A DNA stretch of 64,000 bases, from assembly GCA_934500705.1 (NCBI GenBank), contig CAKSTI010000013.1, forward strand, positions 1 to 64,000. Direction: 5' to 3'. The notes under the pieces were generated by a model that was not told the DNA's origin, did not search any database, and saw nothing but the letters and a program-made list of their open reading frames with translations. The translations under genes and the position numbers were made by a program. The DNA comes from an uncultured Clostridia bacterium. Lineage in GTDB: Bacteria; Bacillota; Clostridia; UMGS1810. Below, piece after piece: positions 8,395 to 17,030 of this stretch; the first letter of the stretch is position 1, and every line of letters starts with the position of its first letter.

Positions 8395-8898
8395 TCAGCC
8401 CATCAGCTCTTCTACTGTCTTACCTCTTAAAGCTGCTATCTCCTCGGCAACTTTGAGATTTTTAAGACCGTCGATTGTTGCATTTACAAGATTGTTAGGA
8501 TTGTTTGAACGAAGGGACTTTGTTCTTATGTCACGGATACCTGCAAGCTCCAATACGGCTCTGGCGCCGCCGCCTGCGATAACTCCGGTACCTTCGCCGG
8601 CCGGTTTGAGAAGTACTCTGCCTGCGCCGTACTCGCCGATTATTTCGTGAGCGATTGTCGTGCCGACCATAGGAACATTAATCATATTCTTTTTAGCCGA
8701 GTCGATTGCCTTTCTTACTGCGTCCGGGATTTCGGCAGCCTTACCGGTGCCTGCGCCGACGTGACCGTTTTCATCGCCGACTACCACGAGAACGCTAAAT
8801 CTGAAAGTTCTACCGCCCTTTACAACCTTGGCAACACGATTGATGTTGACAATTCTTTCTTTTATATCTAATTCGTCTGCGTTAATTCTCTCTAACAA
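8395..8898 (-). CDS. rpsE: 30S ribosomal protein S5, TTG start
   Basis: 167 aa, a protein of the decoding-site side that affects translational fidelity. The double-stranded-RNA-binding N-terminal domain (ERIVNINRVAKVVKGGRTFRF) and the C-terminal domain (GTGVIAGGGARAVLELAGI) are complete. The start is TTG at 8896-8898, seven bases after AGGAGGT; no ATG fits. It is one of several non-ATG starts in this operon. Confidence 0.97.
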   Translation of the reverse strand: MLERINADELDIKERIVNINRVAKVVKGGRTFRFSVLVVVGDENGHVGAGTGKAAEIPDAVRKAIDSAKKNMINVPMVGTTIAHEIIGEYGAGRVLLKPAGEGTGVIAGGGARAVLELAGIRDIRTKSLRSNNPNNLVNATIDGLKNLKVAEEIAALRGKTVEELMG

Positions 8899-8916
8899 AG
8901 CTCTGACCTCCTTTTT

Positions 8917-9282
8917 TTAGAATTCCAATCCGCCTTCTCTGGCTCCGTCGGCAAGTTCCTTAACTCTGCCGTGGTAAACATAGCCGCCTCTGTCGAAAAC
9001 AACAGCTTTGATGTTAGCTTCAAGTGCTCTCTTTGCAACCAAAGCGCCGACTGCTTTTGCAGCGTTCTTGTTGCCGCCGTATCCGAGCTCCTTGATTTCC
9101 TTATCCAGACTCGATGCACAAACCAAAGTCTTGCCGCTTACATCGTCGATTACCTGAGCATAGATATTGCTGAGGCTGCGGTATACGTTAAGTCTCGGAC
9201 GCTCAGGAGTACCGGATATATTTTTTCTGACTCTTAAATGTCTTTTAATTCTCTGTGCATTACTGCTTTTCTTACTAATCAT
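8917..9282 (-). CDS. rplR: 50S ribosomal protein L18
   Basis: 121 aa. L18 binds 5S rRNA with L5 and carries it into the large subunit. Readable segments are RIKRHLRVRKNISGTPERPR, YAQVIDD and the end VFDRGGYVYHGRVKELADGAREGGLEF. It lies 18 bases before rpsE. Confidence 0.97.
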   Translation of the reverse strand: MISKKSSNAQRIKRHLRVRKNISGTPERPRLNVYRSLSNIYAQVIDDVSGKTLVCASSLDKEIKELGYGGNKNAAKAVGALVAKRALEANIKAVVFDRGGYVYHGRVKELADGAREGGLEF

Positions 9283-9303
9283 TATCGTTTACTCCTTTCC
9301 GGC

Positions 9304-9849
9304 CTACTTCTTAGCGCCTGTTTTACCTTCTTTTCTTCTGATTACTTCGTAATCATACTTAATACCTTTGCCCTTGTACGGCTCAGGCGGTCTCTTTTCT
9401 CTTACGACTGCGGCTATCTGACCTACAACCTGCTTGTCGATACCTCTTACTATAATTGTGTTGGCATCGGGAGCTTCAAATGTGTGGTCGTCGCCGTCTT
9501 CCATTTCAACCGGGTGGGAATATCCCAGGGTGAGAATGAGCTTTTTGCCCTGCTTCTGGCATCTGTAACCAACGCCGTTTATCTGCAAGGTCTTGGCATA
9601 ACCCTCTGTTACGCCTACTACCATATTGTGAATGAGGGACCTTGTAAGACCGTGGAGCGCTCTGTTCTCCTTAGCGTCGTTCGGTCTTTCAACGATAATC
9701 TGATTTCCCTCAACTTTGATTATCATATTGCTGTGAAGTACCTTTGTTAATGTTCCTTTGGGACCTTTAACGGTAACCTCGTTATTTGCGCCAACCTGCA
9801 CTGTTACTCCGGCAGGAATATCTATGGGCATTTTACCAATACGTGACAA
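9304..9849 (-). CDS. rplF: 50S ribosomal protein L6
   Basis: 181 aa, built from two related half-domains, located near the factor-binding centre of the large subunit. Signature PEPYKGKGIKYDYEVIRRKEGKTG is at the C-terminus. AGGAGGTGAAAC lies just before the ATG. Confidence 0.97.
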   Translation of the reverse strand: MSRIGKMPIDIPAGVTVQVGANNEVTVKGPKGTLTKVLHSNMIIKVEGNQIIVERPNDAKENRALHGLTRSLIHNMVVGVTEGYAKTLQINGVGYRCQKQGKKLILTLGYSHPVEMEDGDDHTFEAPDANTIIVRGIDKQVVGQIAAVVREKRPPEPYKGKGIKYDYEVIRRKEGKTGAKK

Positions 9850-9876
9850 TTTGTTTCACCTCCTGAAAGTTAAGTT

Positions 9877-10275
9877 TTACCAGATAAATGCTAACACTTC
9901 GCCGCCCACGTTGAGCTTTCTTGCTTCTCTGTCGGTCATTATACCCTTAGAAGTTGAAATGATAGCTATTCCGAGTCCTTTTAAAACTCTCGGTAAATCT
10001 TCCTTACTTGCATATACTCTTAAACCCGGCTTTGAAACTCTCTTTAAACCGGTGATAACCTTCTGCTTGTTTGCACCGTACTTCAAGTTAATCTTGATGA
10101 TGCCCTGCAGTCCGTCGTCTATAACTTCATAACCGTTAATGTAGCCCTCGTCGTTTAAAATTCTTGCAATTTCAACTTTCAGCTTAGATGCGGGCACGTT
10201 TACGGTTTCGTGTTTTGAAGAATTTGCGTTTCTGATACGTGTGAGCATATCAGCAATGGGATCGGTAATTTGCAT
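9877..10275 (-). CDS. rpsH: 30S ribosomal protein S8
   Basis: 132 aa, a primary 16S rRNA-binding protein (in E. coli also the repressor of the spc operon). It opens MQITDPIADMLTRIRNANSSKHETV, and the conserved C-terminal STSKGIMTDREARKLNVGGEVLAFIW is complete. Confidence 0.97.
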   Translation of the reverse strand: MQITDPIADMLTRIRNANSSKHETVNVPASKLKVEIARILNDEGYINGYEVIDDGLQGIIKINLKYGANKQKVITGLKRVSKPGLRVYASKEDLPRVLKGLGIAIISTSKGIMTDREARKLNVGGEVLAFIW

Positions 10276-10306
10276 TGTGCTACCTCCTTTTTACTTTTTG
10301 TAAATC

Positions 10307-10492
10307 TTACCAGCTTGCTTTTTTAACGCCCGGAATTTCGCCCTTGTATGCAAGCTCTCTGAAACAGATACGGCAGATGCCGAACTTTCTCAGGTATGCG
10401 TGCGGTCTTCCGCAGATTTTACATCTGGTATATTCACGGGTCTTATATTTTTGCGGTTTCTGCTGCTTTAAAATCATAGCCTTCTTAGCCAT
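10307..10492 (-). CDS. rpsN: 30S ribosomal protein S14, type Z
   Basis: 61 aa, the short zinc-binding S14. Two CxxC pairs (CKIC and CRIC, about 12 residues apart) hold a zinc ion; the long zinc-free form is not seen in the window. It belongs to the head of the 30S subunit. Confidence 0.97.
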   Translation of the reverse strand: MAKKAMILKQQKPQKYKTREYTRCKICGRPHAYLRKFGICRICFRELAYKGEIPGVKKASW

Positions 10493-10508
10493 TGCGATAT
10501 CCCCCCTA

Positions 10509-11051
10509 TCAAGCCTTTGTGAACGGAGCGCCCATTAATGCAAGCAGCTCTCTTGCTTCCTCATCGGTATTTGCCGTGGTAACAAAGATTATGTCCATAC
10601 CTCTGATTTTGTCAATTTTATCGTAGTCGATTTCGGGGAATATAAGCTGTTCCTTAATTCCCAGCGCATAGTTTCCTCTGCCGTCGAAGGAGTTGGGGTT
10701 TATGCCTCTGAAATCTCTTACACGGGGAAGTGCAATGTTGAATAATCTGTCCAAAAACTCGTACATCTTGTCGCTGCGGAGTGTTACCTTGCAGCCGAGG
10801 TTCATACCTTCTCTGATTTTAAAGTTAGCAACGGATTTCTTTGCCTTTGTTATAACGGGCTTCTGTCCTGTTATAAGCGCCAAATCTCCGGCTGCTGCCT
10901 CTAACGCCTTAGCGTTGTCTTTTGCTTCGCCGACGCCGATATTTATTACTATTTTATCAAGCTTTGGAATTTGCATTGGGCTTTTGTAGCCGTGCTTTTC
11001 CATAAGAGCTTTTTTTACTTCCTGTTCGTATTTCGCTCTCATTCTGGTCAT
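10509..11051 (-). CDS. rplE: 50S ribosomal protein L5
   Basis: 180 aa. L5 forms the 5S rRNA particle with L18 and makes contact with P-site tRNA. Readable segments are PMQIPKLDKIVINIGVG, TGQKPVITKAKKS and RDFRGINPNSFDGRGNY. It lies between rplX and rpsN. Confidence 0.97.
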   Translation of the reverse strand: MTRMRAKYEQEVKKALMEKHGYKSPMQIPKLDKIVINIGVGEAKDNAKALEAAAGDLALITGQKPVITKAKKSVANFKIREGMNLGCKVTLRSDKMYEFLDRLFNIALPRVRDFRGINPNSFDGRGNYALGIKEQLIFPEIDYDKIDKIRGMDIIFVTTANTDEEARELLALMGAPFTKA

Positions 11052-11076
11052 ATGCGAAAATCCTCCTCTCTATATC

Positions 11077-11403
11077 TTAGTCGTCCAATACTTCCAGGCA
11101 GTTTTTGCACATTCTTGACTTTGTGCCGTCTGCCATCGTCTTGTAGCCTATTCTGGTAGGTTTGCCGCACTTGTTGCAGATGTGCATTACCTTGCAAGCG
11201 TATATCGGAACTTCCTGATGGATTATGCCGCCTGTTTCACCGGCTTTTCTTGCCTTGGTGTGTTTGGTAGCCATATTAACGCCTTCAACAATAACTGTTC
11301 TCTTGTTAACACCGACTGACAAAACCTTACCTTTCTTGCCCTTGTCTTTACCGGATATAACTACTACGTTATCTCCTTTTTTGATATGAATTTTATTTTT
11401 CAC
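11077..11403 (-). CDS. rplX: 50S ribosomal protein L24
   Basis: 108 aa, an assembly initiator of the large subunit. The KOW motif is at residues 6-33 (KGDNVVVISGKDKGKKGKVL). The C-terminal half has paired cysteines (CNKC at about 76-79 and CKNC near the end) as in many clostridial L24 proteins, which suggests a bound zinc ion. Confidence 0.97.
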   Translation of the reverse strand: MKNKIHIKKGDNVVVISGKDKGKKGKVLSVGVNKRTVIVEGVNMATKHTKARKAGETGGIIHQEVPIYACKVMHICNKCGKPTRIGYKTMADGTKSRMCKNCLEVLDD

Positions 11404-11418
11404 TGTTTTGCCACCTCC

Positions 11419-11787
11419 TTACAGAACTTCCGGTGCTAATGATAATATCTTCATATATTCTTTTTCTCTGAGCTCTCTTGCTATGGGTCCGAATATACGA
11501 GTACCTCTCGGGTTTTTATCATCTCTTATTATAACTGCTGCGTTCTCGTCAAATCTGATATAGGTTCCGTCGTTTCTTCTGAGGCCCTTTACCGAACGAA
11601 CGACAACTGCCTTTACGACTTCACCTTTTTTAACAACACCGCCGGGTGTTGCTTTCTTAACCGAAGCTACCACTACATCGCCGATGTTAGCGTATTTTCT
11701 CTTGCTGCCGCCTAATACTCTGATGCACATAAGTTCTTTGGCACCTGTGTTATCGGCAACTTTTAACAAAGTCTGCGGTTGAATCAC
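11419..11787 (-). CDS. rplN: 50S ribosomal protein L14
   Basis: 122 aa, opening MIQPQTLLKVADNTGAKELM, the family signature. L14 lies at the subunit interface and forms intersubunit bridges; it is also the binding site of RsfS silencing factors. Normal length and spacing in the operon. Confidence 0.97.
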   Translation of the reverse strand: MIQPQTLLKVADNTGAKELMCIRVLGGSKRKYANIGDVVVASVKKATPGGVVKKGEVVKAVVVRSVKGLRRNDGTYIRFDENAAVIIRDDKNPRGTRIFGPIARELREKEYMKILSLAPEVL

Positions 11788-11810
11788 TTGACTCTCTCCT
11801 TCCTAAAAAA

Positions 11811-12065
11811 TTACTGAGCTTTCTCAACTATCTCAACCAATCTCCATCTTTTATCCTTAGAGAGAGGTCTGGTCTCCATGACTTTTACTCTGTCGCCGAT
11901 GTTGCAAACATTCTCCTCGTCATGAGCCTTTAATTTATAAGTTCTTTTAACGATTTTGCTGTATAATTTGTGCTTCACGTTCTCCTCGATAGCTACAACG
12001 ATGGTTTTGTCCATTTTGTTGCTTACTACCTTACCGATACGTGTTTTTCTGTAATTACGTTCCAT
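11811..12065 (-). CDS. rpsQ: 30S ribosomal protein S17
   Basis: 84 aa, an OB-fold protein that binds the 5' domain of 16S rRNA. Typical GKVVSNKMDKTIVVAIEE and ETRPLSKDKRWRLVEIVEKA are present. It lies between rpmC and rplN. Confidence 0.97.
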   Translation of the reverse strand: MERNYRKTRIGKVVSNKMDKTIVVAIEENVKHKLYSKIVKRTYKLKAHDEENVCNIGDRVKVMETRPLSKDKRWRLVEIVEKAQ

Positions 12066-12090
12066 TCTTATATTTCCTCCTCTCTAATCA

Positions 12091-12291
12091 TTATGCGGTC
12101 TGATTTAATTCTCTTTCACGAAGGATAGTTTTTACTTTGGCAATGGTTCTCTTTACATCAGTAATTACTCTCGGATTGTCAAGCTGATTTGTAGCGTGCT
12201 GAAATCTGAGGTTGAACAGTTCAGCCTTTAAATCCTCTAATTTCTGATTTAACTCATCATTGGTAAGGTCTCTGATTTCATTAATTTTCAC
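12091..12291 (-). CDS. rpmC: 50S ribosomal protein L29, GTG start
   Basis: 66 aa, two-helix protein near the tunnel exit (a contact of trigger factor and SRP). The GTG start at 12291 overlaps the end of rplP by 11 bases; GGAGGG is eight bases upstream. Signature LKAELFNLRFQHATNQLDNP is intact. The overlap suggests coupled translation. Confidence 0.96.
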   Translation of the reverse strand: MKINEIRDLTNDELNQKLEDLKAELFNLRFQHATNQLDNPRVITDVKRTIAKVKTILRERELNQTA

Positions 12292-12721
12292 TTAAATCGC
12301 CCTCCGTTTCCTGTGTAGTGCGGGTTACGACTTTTGTCTTTATCGGGAGCTTATGAGCGGCAAGTCTTAATGCTTCTCTTGCAACTTCCTCGGACACACC
12401 GCCGATTTCAAACATAACTCTGCCCGGCTTTACTACTGCAACCCAGTATTCGGGTGAACCTTTACCGGAACCCATTCGAGTTTCGGCAGGCTTTTCGGTT
12501 ATCGGCTTATCAGGGAATATCTTTATCCAAACCTGACCGCCTCTCTTTGTGTAACGAGTCATTGCAACTCTGGCTGCCTCTATCTGGTTACTTGTAATCC
12601 AAACGGGTTCGAGTGCTTGAAGACCATACTCGCCGTAAGTAACTGTGTTGCCACGGAGTGCCTTACCTTTAAGACGACCTCTCATTACACGTCTGTATTT
12701 AACTCTTTTAGGTAATAACAT
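12281..12721 (-). CDS. rplP: 50S ribosomal protein L16
   Basis: 146 aa, a large-subunit protein that helps place A-site tRNA. It starts MLLPKRVKYRRVMRGRLKGK and has the conserved RMGSGKGSPEYWVAVVKPGR segment. It begins two bases after the rpsC stop codon and overlaps rpmC. Confidence 0.97.
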   Translation of the reverse strand: MLLPKRVKYRRVMRGRLKGKALRGNTVTYGEYGLQALEPVWITSNQIEAARVAMTRYTKRGGQVWIKIFPDKPITEKPAETRMGSGKGSPEYWVAVVKPGRVMFEIGGVSEEVAREALRLAAHKLPIKTKVVTRTTQETEGDLSEN

Positions 12722-12723
12722 TA

Positions 12724-13425
12724 TTATCTGCCTCCTTTGCTCTTAGGTCCTCTGCCTCTGGGAGCGTTTTCCCTGGGAGCATTGAACTGTTTAGCGGCAT
12801 TTAAAATCTCACCTTTGTATATCCATACTTTAACGCCGATTTTACCGTAGGTTGTGTTTGCCTCTGCAAAACCGTAGTCAATGTCTGCTCGCAGAGTTTG
12901 GAGCGGAATTGTGCCCTCGTGGTAGTGCTCGCTTCTTGCAATTTCGGCACCGCCGAGACGTCCGGAACACGTGGTCTTAATTCCCTTTGCGCCCATTTTC
13001 ATTGCTCTTTGCATAACCTGCTTCATAGCACGTCTGAAAGAAATTCTTCTTTCGAGCTGTGATGCGATGTTCTCTGCTGCGAGCTGAGCGTTAACCTCTG
13101 CGTTTCTAACTTCTACAACGTCGATTATAACGTTCTTTTTGATGAGTTTTTCTACATTTGCCTTAATCTTATCTTTTTCAGCACCCTGCTTACCGATTAA
13201 TATACCCGGCTTTGCTGTGTGAATATGAATTCTTACCTTATCGTCATTTCTTTCGATTTCGATTTTTGCGATACCGGCTGAATAAAGCGATTTTTTAAGA
13301 TACTTTCTTATTTTGTAATCTTCAACGAGATTATCGCCGAAATCTTTCTTATCAGCGTACCATTTGGAGTCCCAGTCTTTGATAACGCCTACTCTTAATC
13401 CGTGCGGATGTACTTTCTGACCCAA
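12724..13425 (-). CDS. rpsC: 30S ribosomal protein S3, TTG start
   Basis: 233 aa. S3 sits at the mRNA entry site and has helicase activity with S4 and S5. I use the TTG at 13423-13425 (M-GQKVHPHGLRVGVIKDWDS), seven bases after AAGGAGG. An upstream in-frame ATG at 13467 would overlap rplV and add 14 non-family residues. The KH domain has the IGKQGAEKDKIK loop. The C-terminal tail is short and rich in Gly and Arg. Confidence 0.96.
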   Translation of the reverse strand: MGQKVHPHGLRVGVIKDWDSKWYADKKDFGDNLVEDYKIRKYLKKSLYSAGIAKIEIERNDDKVRIHIHTAKPGILIGKQGAEKDKIKANVEKLIKKNVIIDVVEVRNAEVNAQLAAENIASQLERRISFRRAMKQVMQRAMKMGAKGIKTTCSGRLGGAEIARSEHYHEGTIPLQTLRADIDYGFAEANTTYGKIGVKVWIYKGEILNAAKQFNAPRENAPRGRGPKSKGGR

Positions 13426-13444
13426 GGTTCTTTCCTCCTTTACA

Positions 13445-13801
13445 TTAATCTCTTTCTTTAAGAACAACTGTGATATGGCTTGTTCTCTTTCTTATTCTGA
13501 ACGCTCTGCCCTGAGCTCTGGGCATTACCCTTTTGAGTGTCGGGCCCTGGTTTGCATAAACTTCTGCAACGTAGAGCTTATCAACGTCCATATCGTGATT
13601 GTTTTCCGCATTGGCGATGGCCGATGCCAACAGCTTTTCCACGATTTCGGCAGCAGCCTTCGGGGTGAGCTTTAATATTGCCATTGCCTCACCTGCATTT
13701 TTATTTCTGATTAAATCTATTACAGCTTTAACTTTTCTTGAAGAAATACGAGCATAGCTAACCTTTGCTCTTGCTTCTTTTGCAATGATTGCTTCTTCCA
13801 T
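13445..13801 (-). CDS. rplV: 50S ribosomal protein L22
   Basis: 118 aa. L22 lines the narrow part of the exit tunnel with L4; changes in its beta-hairpin give macrolide resistance in other species. The hairpin segment LKRVMPRAQGRAFRIRKRTSHI is present and looks ordinary. Confidence 0.97.
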   Translation of the reverse strand: MEEAIIAKEARAKVSYARISSRKVKAVIDLIRNKNAGEAMAILKLTPKAAAEIVEKLLASAIANAENNHDMDVDKLYVAEVYANQGPTLKRVMPRAQGRAFRIRKRTSHITVVLKERD

Positions 13802-13847
13802 GCGTAAATCCTCCTTCCCGGATTTTGTTATTTTAAGTCTTGTTTAA

Positions 13848-14126
13848 TTATTTAACACCGGTAGTCTTTGCACCTGCGTGACCTTTGAACGTTCTGGTGG
13901 GTGCAAACTCGCCCAGCTTATGACCTACCATATCCTCGCTCACATAAACCGGAACGTGCTTTCTTCCGTCGTGAACAGCGATTGTATGGCCGACCATATC
14001 GGGGAATATTGTGGACGCCCTTGACCAGGTCTTTATAACAATCTTTTCGCCGGAGTTGTTCATATCAACTATCTTTTTCATCAGTTTTGCATCGACGAAA
14101 GGTCCTTTTTTAACTGATCTTCCCAT
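13848..14126 (-). CDS. rpsS: 30S ribosomal protein S19
   Basis: 92 aa, head protein that works with S13 near the decoding site. It starts MGRSVKKGPFVDAKLMKKI and has the conserved GHKLGEFAPTRTFKGH segment. Normal length. Confidence 0.97.
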   Translation of the reverse strand: MGRSVKKGPFVDAKLMKKIVDMNNSGEKIVIKTWSRASTIFPDMVGHTIAVHDGRKHVPVYVSEDMVGHKLGEFAPTRTFKGHAGAKTTGVK

Positions 14127-14164
14127 TTACTAAACCTCCTTTATGGAATATAACGAATAATTTA

Positions 14165-14998
14165 CTATCTTCCGTTTCTTCTCTTAACGATATACTTGTT
14201 GCTCTGTTTTTTCTTCTTGCGGGTCTTGTAACCGAGTGTAGGTTTACCCCAAGGAGTAACAGGGCCGGGCATACCGACAGGAGACTTACCTTCACCACCG
14301 CCGTGGGGGTGGTCACACGGGTTCATTACAACACCACGAACGGTAGGACGCCAACCCATATGTCTTTTTCTGCCGGCTTTACCGATTGAGATATTGCCGT
14401 GTTCAAGGTTTCCAACCTGTCCGATTGTTGCTCTGCATTCAAGGCTGACCATTCTAACCTCACCGGAGGGAAGTCTTACCTGTGCAAATCCGTTTTCCTT
14501 AGCCATAAGCTGTCCCGCATTGCCGGCTGCTCTTACGAGCTGTGCGCCTCTGCCGGGGAAAAGCTCAACGTTGTGGATAAGTGTACCTACGGGAATGTCC
14601 GCAAGTTTGAGTGCGTTGCCGGGTTTGATGTCGGCATCGCTGCCCGAGCGCAGAACGTCGCCGACTTTAAGGCCGTTGGGAGCTATGATGTAGCTCTTGG
14701 TGCCGTCCTCATACTGAATGAGAGCGATGTTTGCCGTTCTGTTCGGGTCGTACTCGATGGTGAGAACGTTTGCGTTCATACCGTCTTTACTTCTCTTGAA
14801 ATCTATAATTCTGTATTTGTTTCTGTTTCCGCCGCCTCTGTGACGAACTGTTATTCTTCCGTATGAATTTCTGCCGGCATTATTCTTTTTGGGTTCCAGC
14901 AAAGATTTCTCCGGAGCAACCTTGGAAAGTTCCTCAAAGGTTGAAACAGTCATAAATCTGCGTGCGGGTGATGTAGGATTGTATTTTTTAATTGCCAT
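14165..14998 (-). CDS. rplB: 50S ribosomal protein L2
   Basis: 277 aa, needed for peptidyl transferase activity and subunit joining. The conserved histidine loop lies in MNPCDHPHGGGEGKSPVG. The basic C-terminal KTRKKKKQSNKYIVKRRNGR is complete. Confidence 0.97.
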   Translation of the reverse strand: MAIKKYNPTSPARRFMTVSTFEELSKVAPEKSLLEPKKNNAGRNSYGRITVRHRGGGNRNKYRIIDFKRSKDGMNANVLTIEYDPNRTANIALIQYEDGTKSYIIAPNGLKVGDVLRSGSDADIKPGNALKLADIPVGTLIHNVELFPGRGAQLVRAAGNAGQLMAKENGFAQVRLPSGEVRMVSLECRATIGQVGNLEHGNISIGKAGRKRHMGWRPTVRGVVMNPCDHPHGGGEGKSPVGMPGPVTPWGKPTLGYKTRKKKKQSNKYIVKRRNGR

Positions 14999-15042
14999 TT
15001 CCTTTTCACTCCTTCAATTCTAATTAGTAACTATTCCGTAAA

Positions 15043-15333
15043 TTAAGCCATTCCGTCAAAGAACTCGATGGTTTTGCTGTCGGAAGTGAGCTTAACGGTT
15101 GCTTTCTTCCAGTCTGCTCTCTTGCCGGACGTTGCGCCCATTCTCTTAACCTTGCCGAGAACTCTTGTGGTTGTAACCTTTTCAACTTTAACGCCGAATA
15201 TGCTCTCGACAGCCTGCCTGATTTCTACCTTGTTGGCACCGATAGCTACCTGAAAGGTGTACTTACGGTCTGCTGTCTGCTCCATACTCTTTTCGGAAAT
15301 GATAGGTCTTATAATGACATCATATTTATTCAT
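15043..15333 (-). CDS. rplW: 50S ribosomal protein L23
   Basis: 96 aa, tunnel-exit protein and the docking site of trigger factor and SRP. It has KYDVIIRPIISEKSMEQ at the start and FGVKVEKVTTTRVLGKVKRM in the middle. Its first base overlaps the last base of rplD, which implies coupling. Confidence 0.97.
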   Translation of the reverse strand: MNKYDVIIRPIISEKSMEQTADRKYTFQVAIGANKVEIRQAVESIFGVKVEKVTTTRVLGKVKRMGATSGKRADWKKATVKLTSDSKTIEFFDGMA

Positions 15334-15956
15334 TATGCGTACACCTCCTCAATTTTTGATACAGCGTCCTTTGTAATTACCATTACATCGTATTTCAATA
15401 TATCGTACACGTTCATACTGCCGGTAAATGCAGTGGCAACGCCCTCTATATTCTTAGCTGATTTTACTACATTGTCGTTCTTTTCGTTTGTTATAATCAG
15501 CGCTTTGGACTGAACATTCAGCTTTTTAAGCATTTCGCTGATTTTCTTTGTTTTAATCTCGTCGAGCACGATGTCGTCTACGACAACAATCTCGTTTGCA
15601 AGAGCCTTTGAGCTGAATGCAGATACCATAGCAAGTTTCTTAACCTTCTTGTTGAGTGAGTATCTGTAATCTCTGGGCTTAGGACCGAGTGCGATACCGC
15701 CCTTAATCCACTGTGTAGCTCTTATGCTACCCTGTCTTGCACGGCCTGTTCCCTTCTGTCTCCACGGTTTAATTCCACCGCCTCGAACTTCGGAACGAGT
15801 CTTTGTGCTCTGTGTACCTTGTCTTTGATTTGCGAGGTAGTTCTTTACAACATCGTGAAGCACGCTTTTATTTACTTTCTGTCCGAACACGCTGTCGCTG
15901 AGCTCGATGTCGCCTATCTGACTACCTTCCATATTATATAAAGCTACCTTAGGCAT
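15333..15956 (-). CDS. rplD: 50S ribosomal protein L4
   Basis: 207 aa. L4 lines the exit tunnel; in E. coli it is also the repressor of the S10 operon. The extended loop is at about 45-100 (RQGTQSTKTRSEVRGGG, KPWRQKGTGRARQGS). Whether it acts on the leader described at 17031-17285 is unknown. Confidence 0.97.
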   Translation of the reverse strand: MPKVALYNMEGSQIGDIELSDSVFGQKVNKSVLHDVVKNYLANQRQGTQSTKTRSEVRGGGIKPWRQKGTGRARQGSIRATQWIKGGIALGPKPRDYRYSLNKKVKKLAMVSAFSSKALANEIVVVDDIVLDEIKTKKISEMLKKLNVQSKALIITNEKNDNVVKSAKNIEGVATAFTGSMNVYDILKYDVMVITKDAVSKIEEVYA

Positions 15957-15981
15957 AGTTAGTCCTCCCTTCTAAATTCAA

Positions 15982-16611
15982 TTACGCTTTAACCGAGTTT
16001 CTGATAGTTACAATGCCGCCTTTGGGACCGGGAACCGCACCTTTTACGAGAATGAGGTTCTTTTCTGCATCTACCTTAACTACGTCTAAATTCTGAATTG
16101 TCACCTGGTCAACACCCATATGACCCGGTAATCTCTTGTTTTTCATTACCCTGGACGGTGTTGAGCAAGCACCCATAGAACCAACGCCTCTGTGATAACC
16201 GGAACCGTGAGACATAGGACCTCTGTGTGTTCCCCATCTCTTAACAGTACCTGCATAGCCGTGTCCTTTGCTGATGCCTGTTACGTCAATCTTGTCGCCT
16301 TCTGCAAAAATGTCTGCTTTGATTTCGTCGCCGACATTATATGCTACGTTGTCTTCGAGTCTGAATTCTCTTAAAAATCTCTTGTTTGCAACGCCTGCCT
16401 TTGCAAGATGACCTTTTGCCGGCTTATTCAAAGCCTTGTCCTTTGCATCTGCAAAACCAACCTGAATGGCATCATAGCCATCGTTTTCAACTGTCTTTTT
16501 CTGAACGACTGAAACAGGGCCTGCCTCGATAACTGTAACAGGAATTACAAGGCCGTCTTCTGTAAAAATCTGAGTCATTCCGATTTTCTTTCCTAAAATT
16601 GCTTTCTGCAT
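15982..16611 (-). CDS. rplC: 50S ribosomal protein L3
   Basis: 209 aa, one of the first proteins to bind 23S rRNA. The central loop WGTHRGPMSHGSGYHRGVGS reaches toward the peptidyl transferase centre. It is separated from rpsJ by 104 bases that fold into three hairpins, an unusual gap for this operon. Confidence 0.97.
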   Translation of the reverse strand: MQKAILGKKIGMTQIFTEDGLVIPVTVIEAGPVSVVQKKTVENDGYDAIQVGFADAKDKALNKPAKGHLAKAGVANKRFLREFRLEDNVAYNVGDEIKADIFAEGDKIDVTGISKGHGYAGTVKRWGTHRGPMSHGSGYHRGVGSMGACSTPSRVMKNKRLPGHMGVDQVTIQNLDVVKVDAEKNLILVKGAVPGPKGGIVTIRNSVKA

Positions 16612-16639
16612 TTTAAGTTTTCCTCCTATATGGTTATTG

Positions 16640-16707
16640 GTTGAAACTAAGGTGTTTCAACTTGACCTGCCGTTTATCAAAAACGGCTGCGCAGCTCACG
16701 GGCTGCG
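16640..16707 (-). promoter_or_regulatory. Three consecutive hairpins in the rpsJ-rplC spacer
   Basis: Minus-strand RNA would form CGCAGC/GCTGCG (16690-16707), GCCGTTT/AAACGGC (16669-16687) and GTTGAAAC/GTTTCAAC (16640-16661) one after another. None is followed by a T run, and the rplC ribosome binding site lies just after the last one. They could tune L3-L4-L23-L2 expression or mark an RNA processing site. That role is inference; the pairings are seen directly. Confidence 0.55.
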
Positions 16708-16715
16708 TCTTTTCC

Positions 16716-17030
16716 TTAAAGCTGCTTGATTTCGATATCAACGCCTGCGGGCAATGATATTTTGAGCAAGCTGTCTACGGTCTTAGGTGTAGGTTCAAGA
16801 ATGTCGATGAGTCTTTTGTGAGTTCTCATTTCGAACTGCTCTCTGGAATCCTTGTACTTGTGTACCGCTCTGAGGATTGTGATAATCTCCTTCTTTGTGG
16901 GAAGCGGTATGGGACCTGCAACCTTTGCACCTGTTCTCTCGGCAGTTTCCACAATCTTCTGTGCAGACTGGTCGATTAACTGGTGGTCGTAGGCTTTGAG
17001 CTTAATTCTGATTTTCTGACTTTTAGCCAC
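16716..17030 (-). CDS. rpsJ: 30S ribosomal protein S10, GTG start
   Basis: 104 aa, the first gene of the super-operon. S10 belongs to the 30S head and also binds NusB in transcription antitermination. The start is GTG at 17030 with AAGGAGG seven bases upstream. The text AKSQKIRIKLKAYDHQLIDQ and MRTHKRLIDILEPTPKTVD is typical. Confidence 0.97.
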   Translation of the reverse strand: MAKSQKIRIKLKAYDHQLIDQSAQKIVETAERTGAKVAGPIPLPTKKEIITILRAVHKYKDSREQFEMRTHKRLIDILEPTPKTVDSLLKISLPAGVDIEIKQL

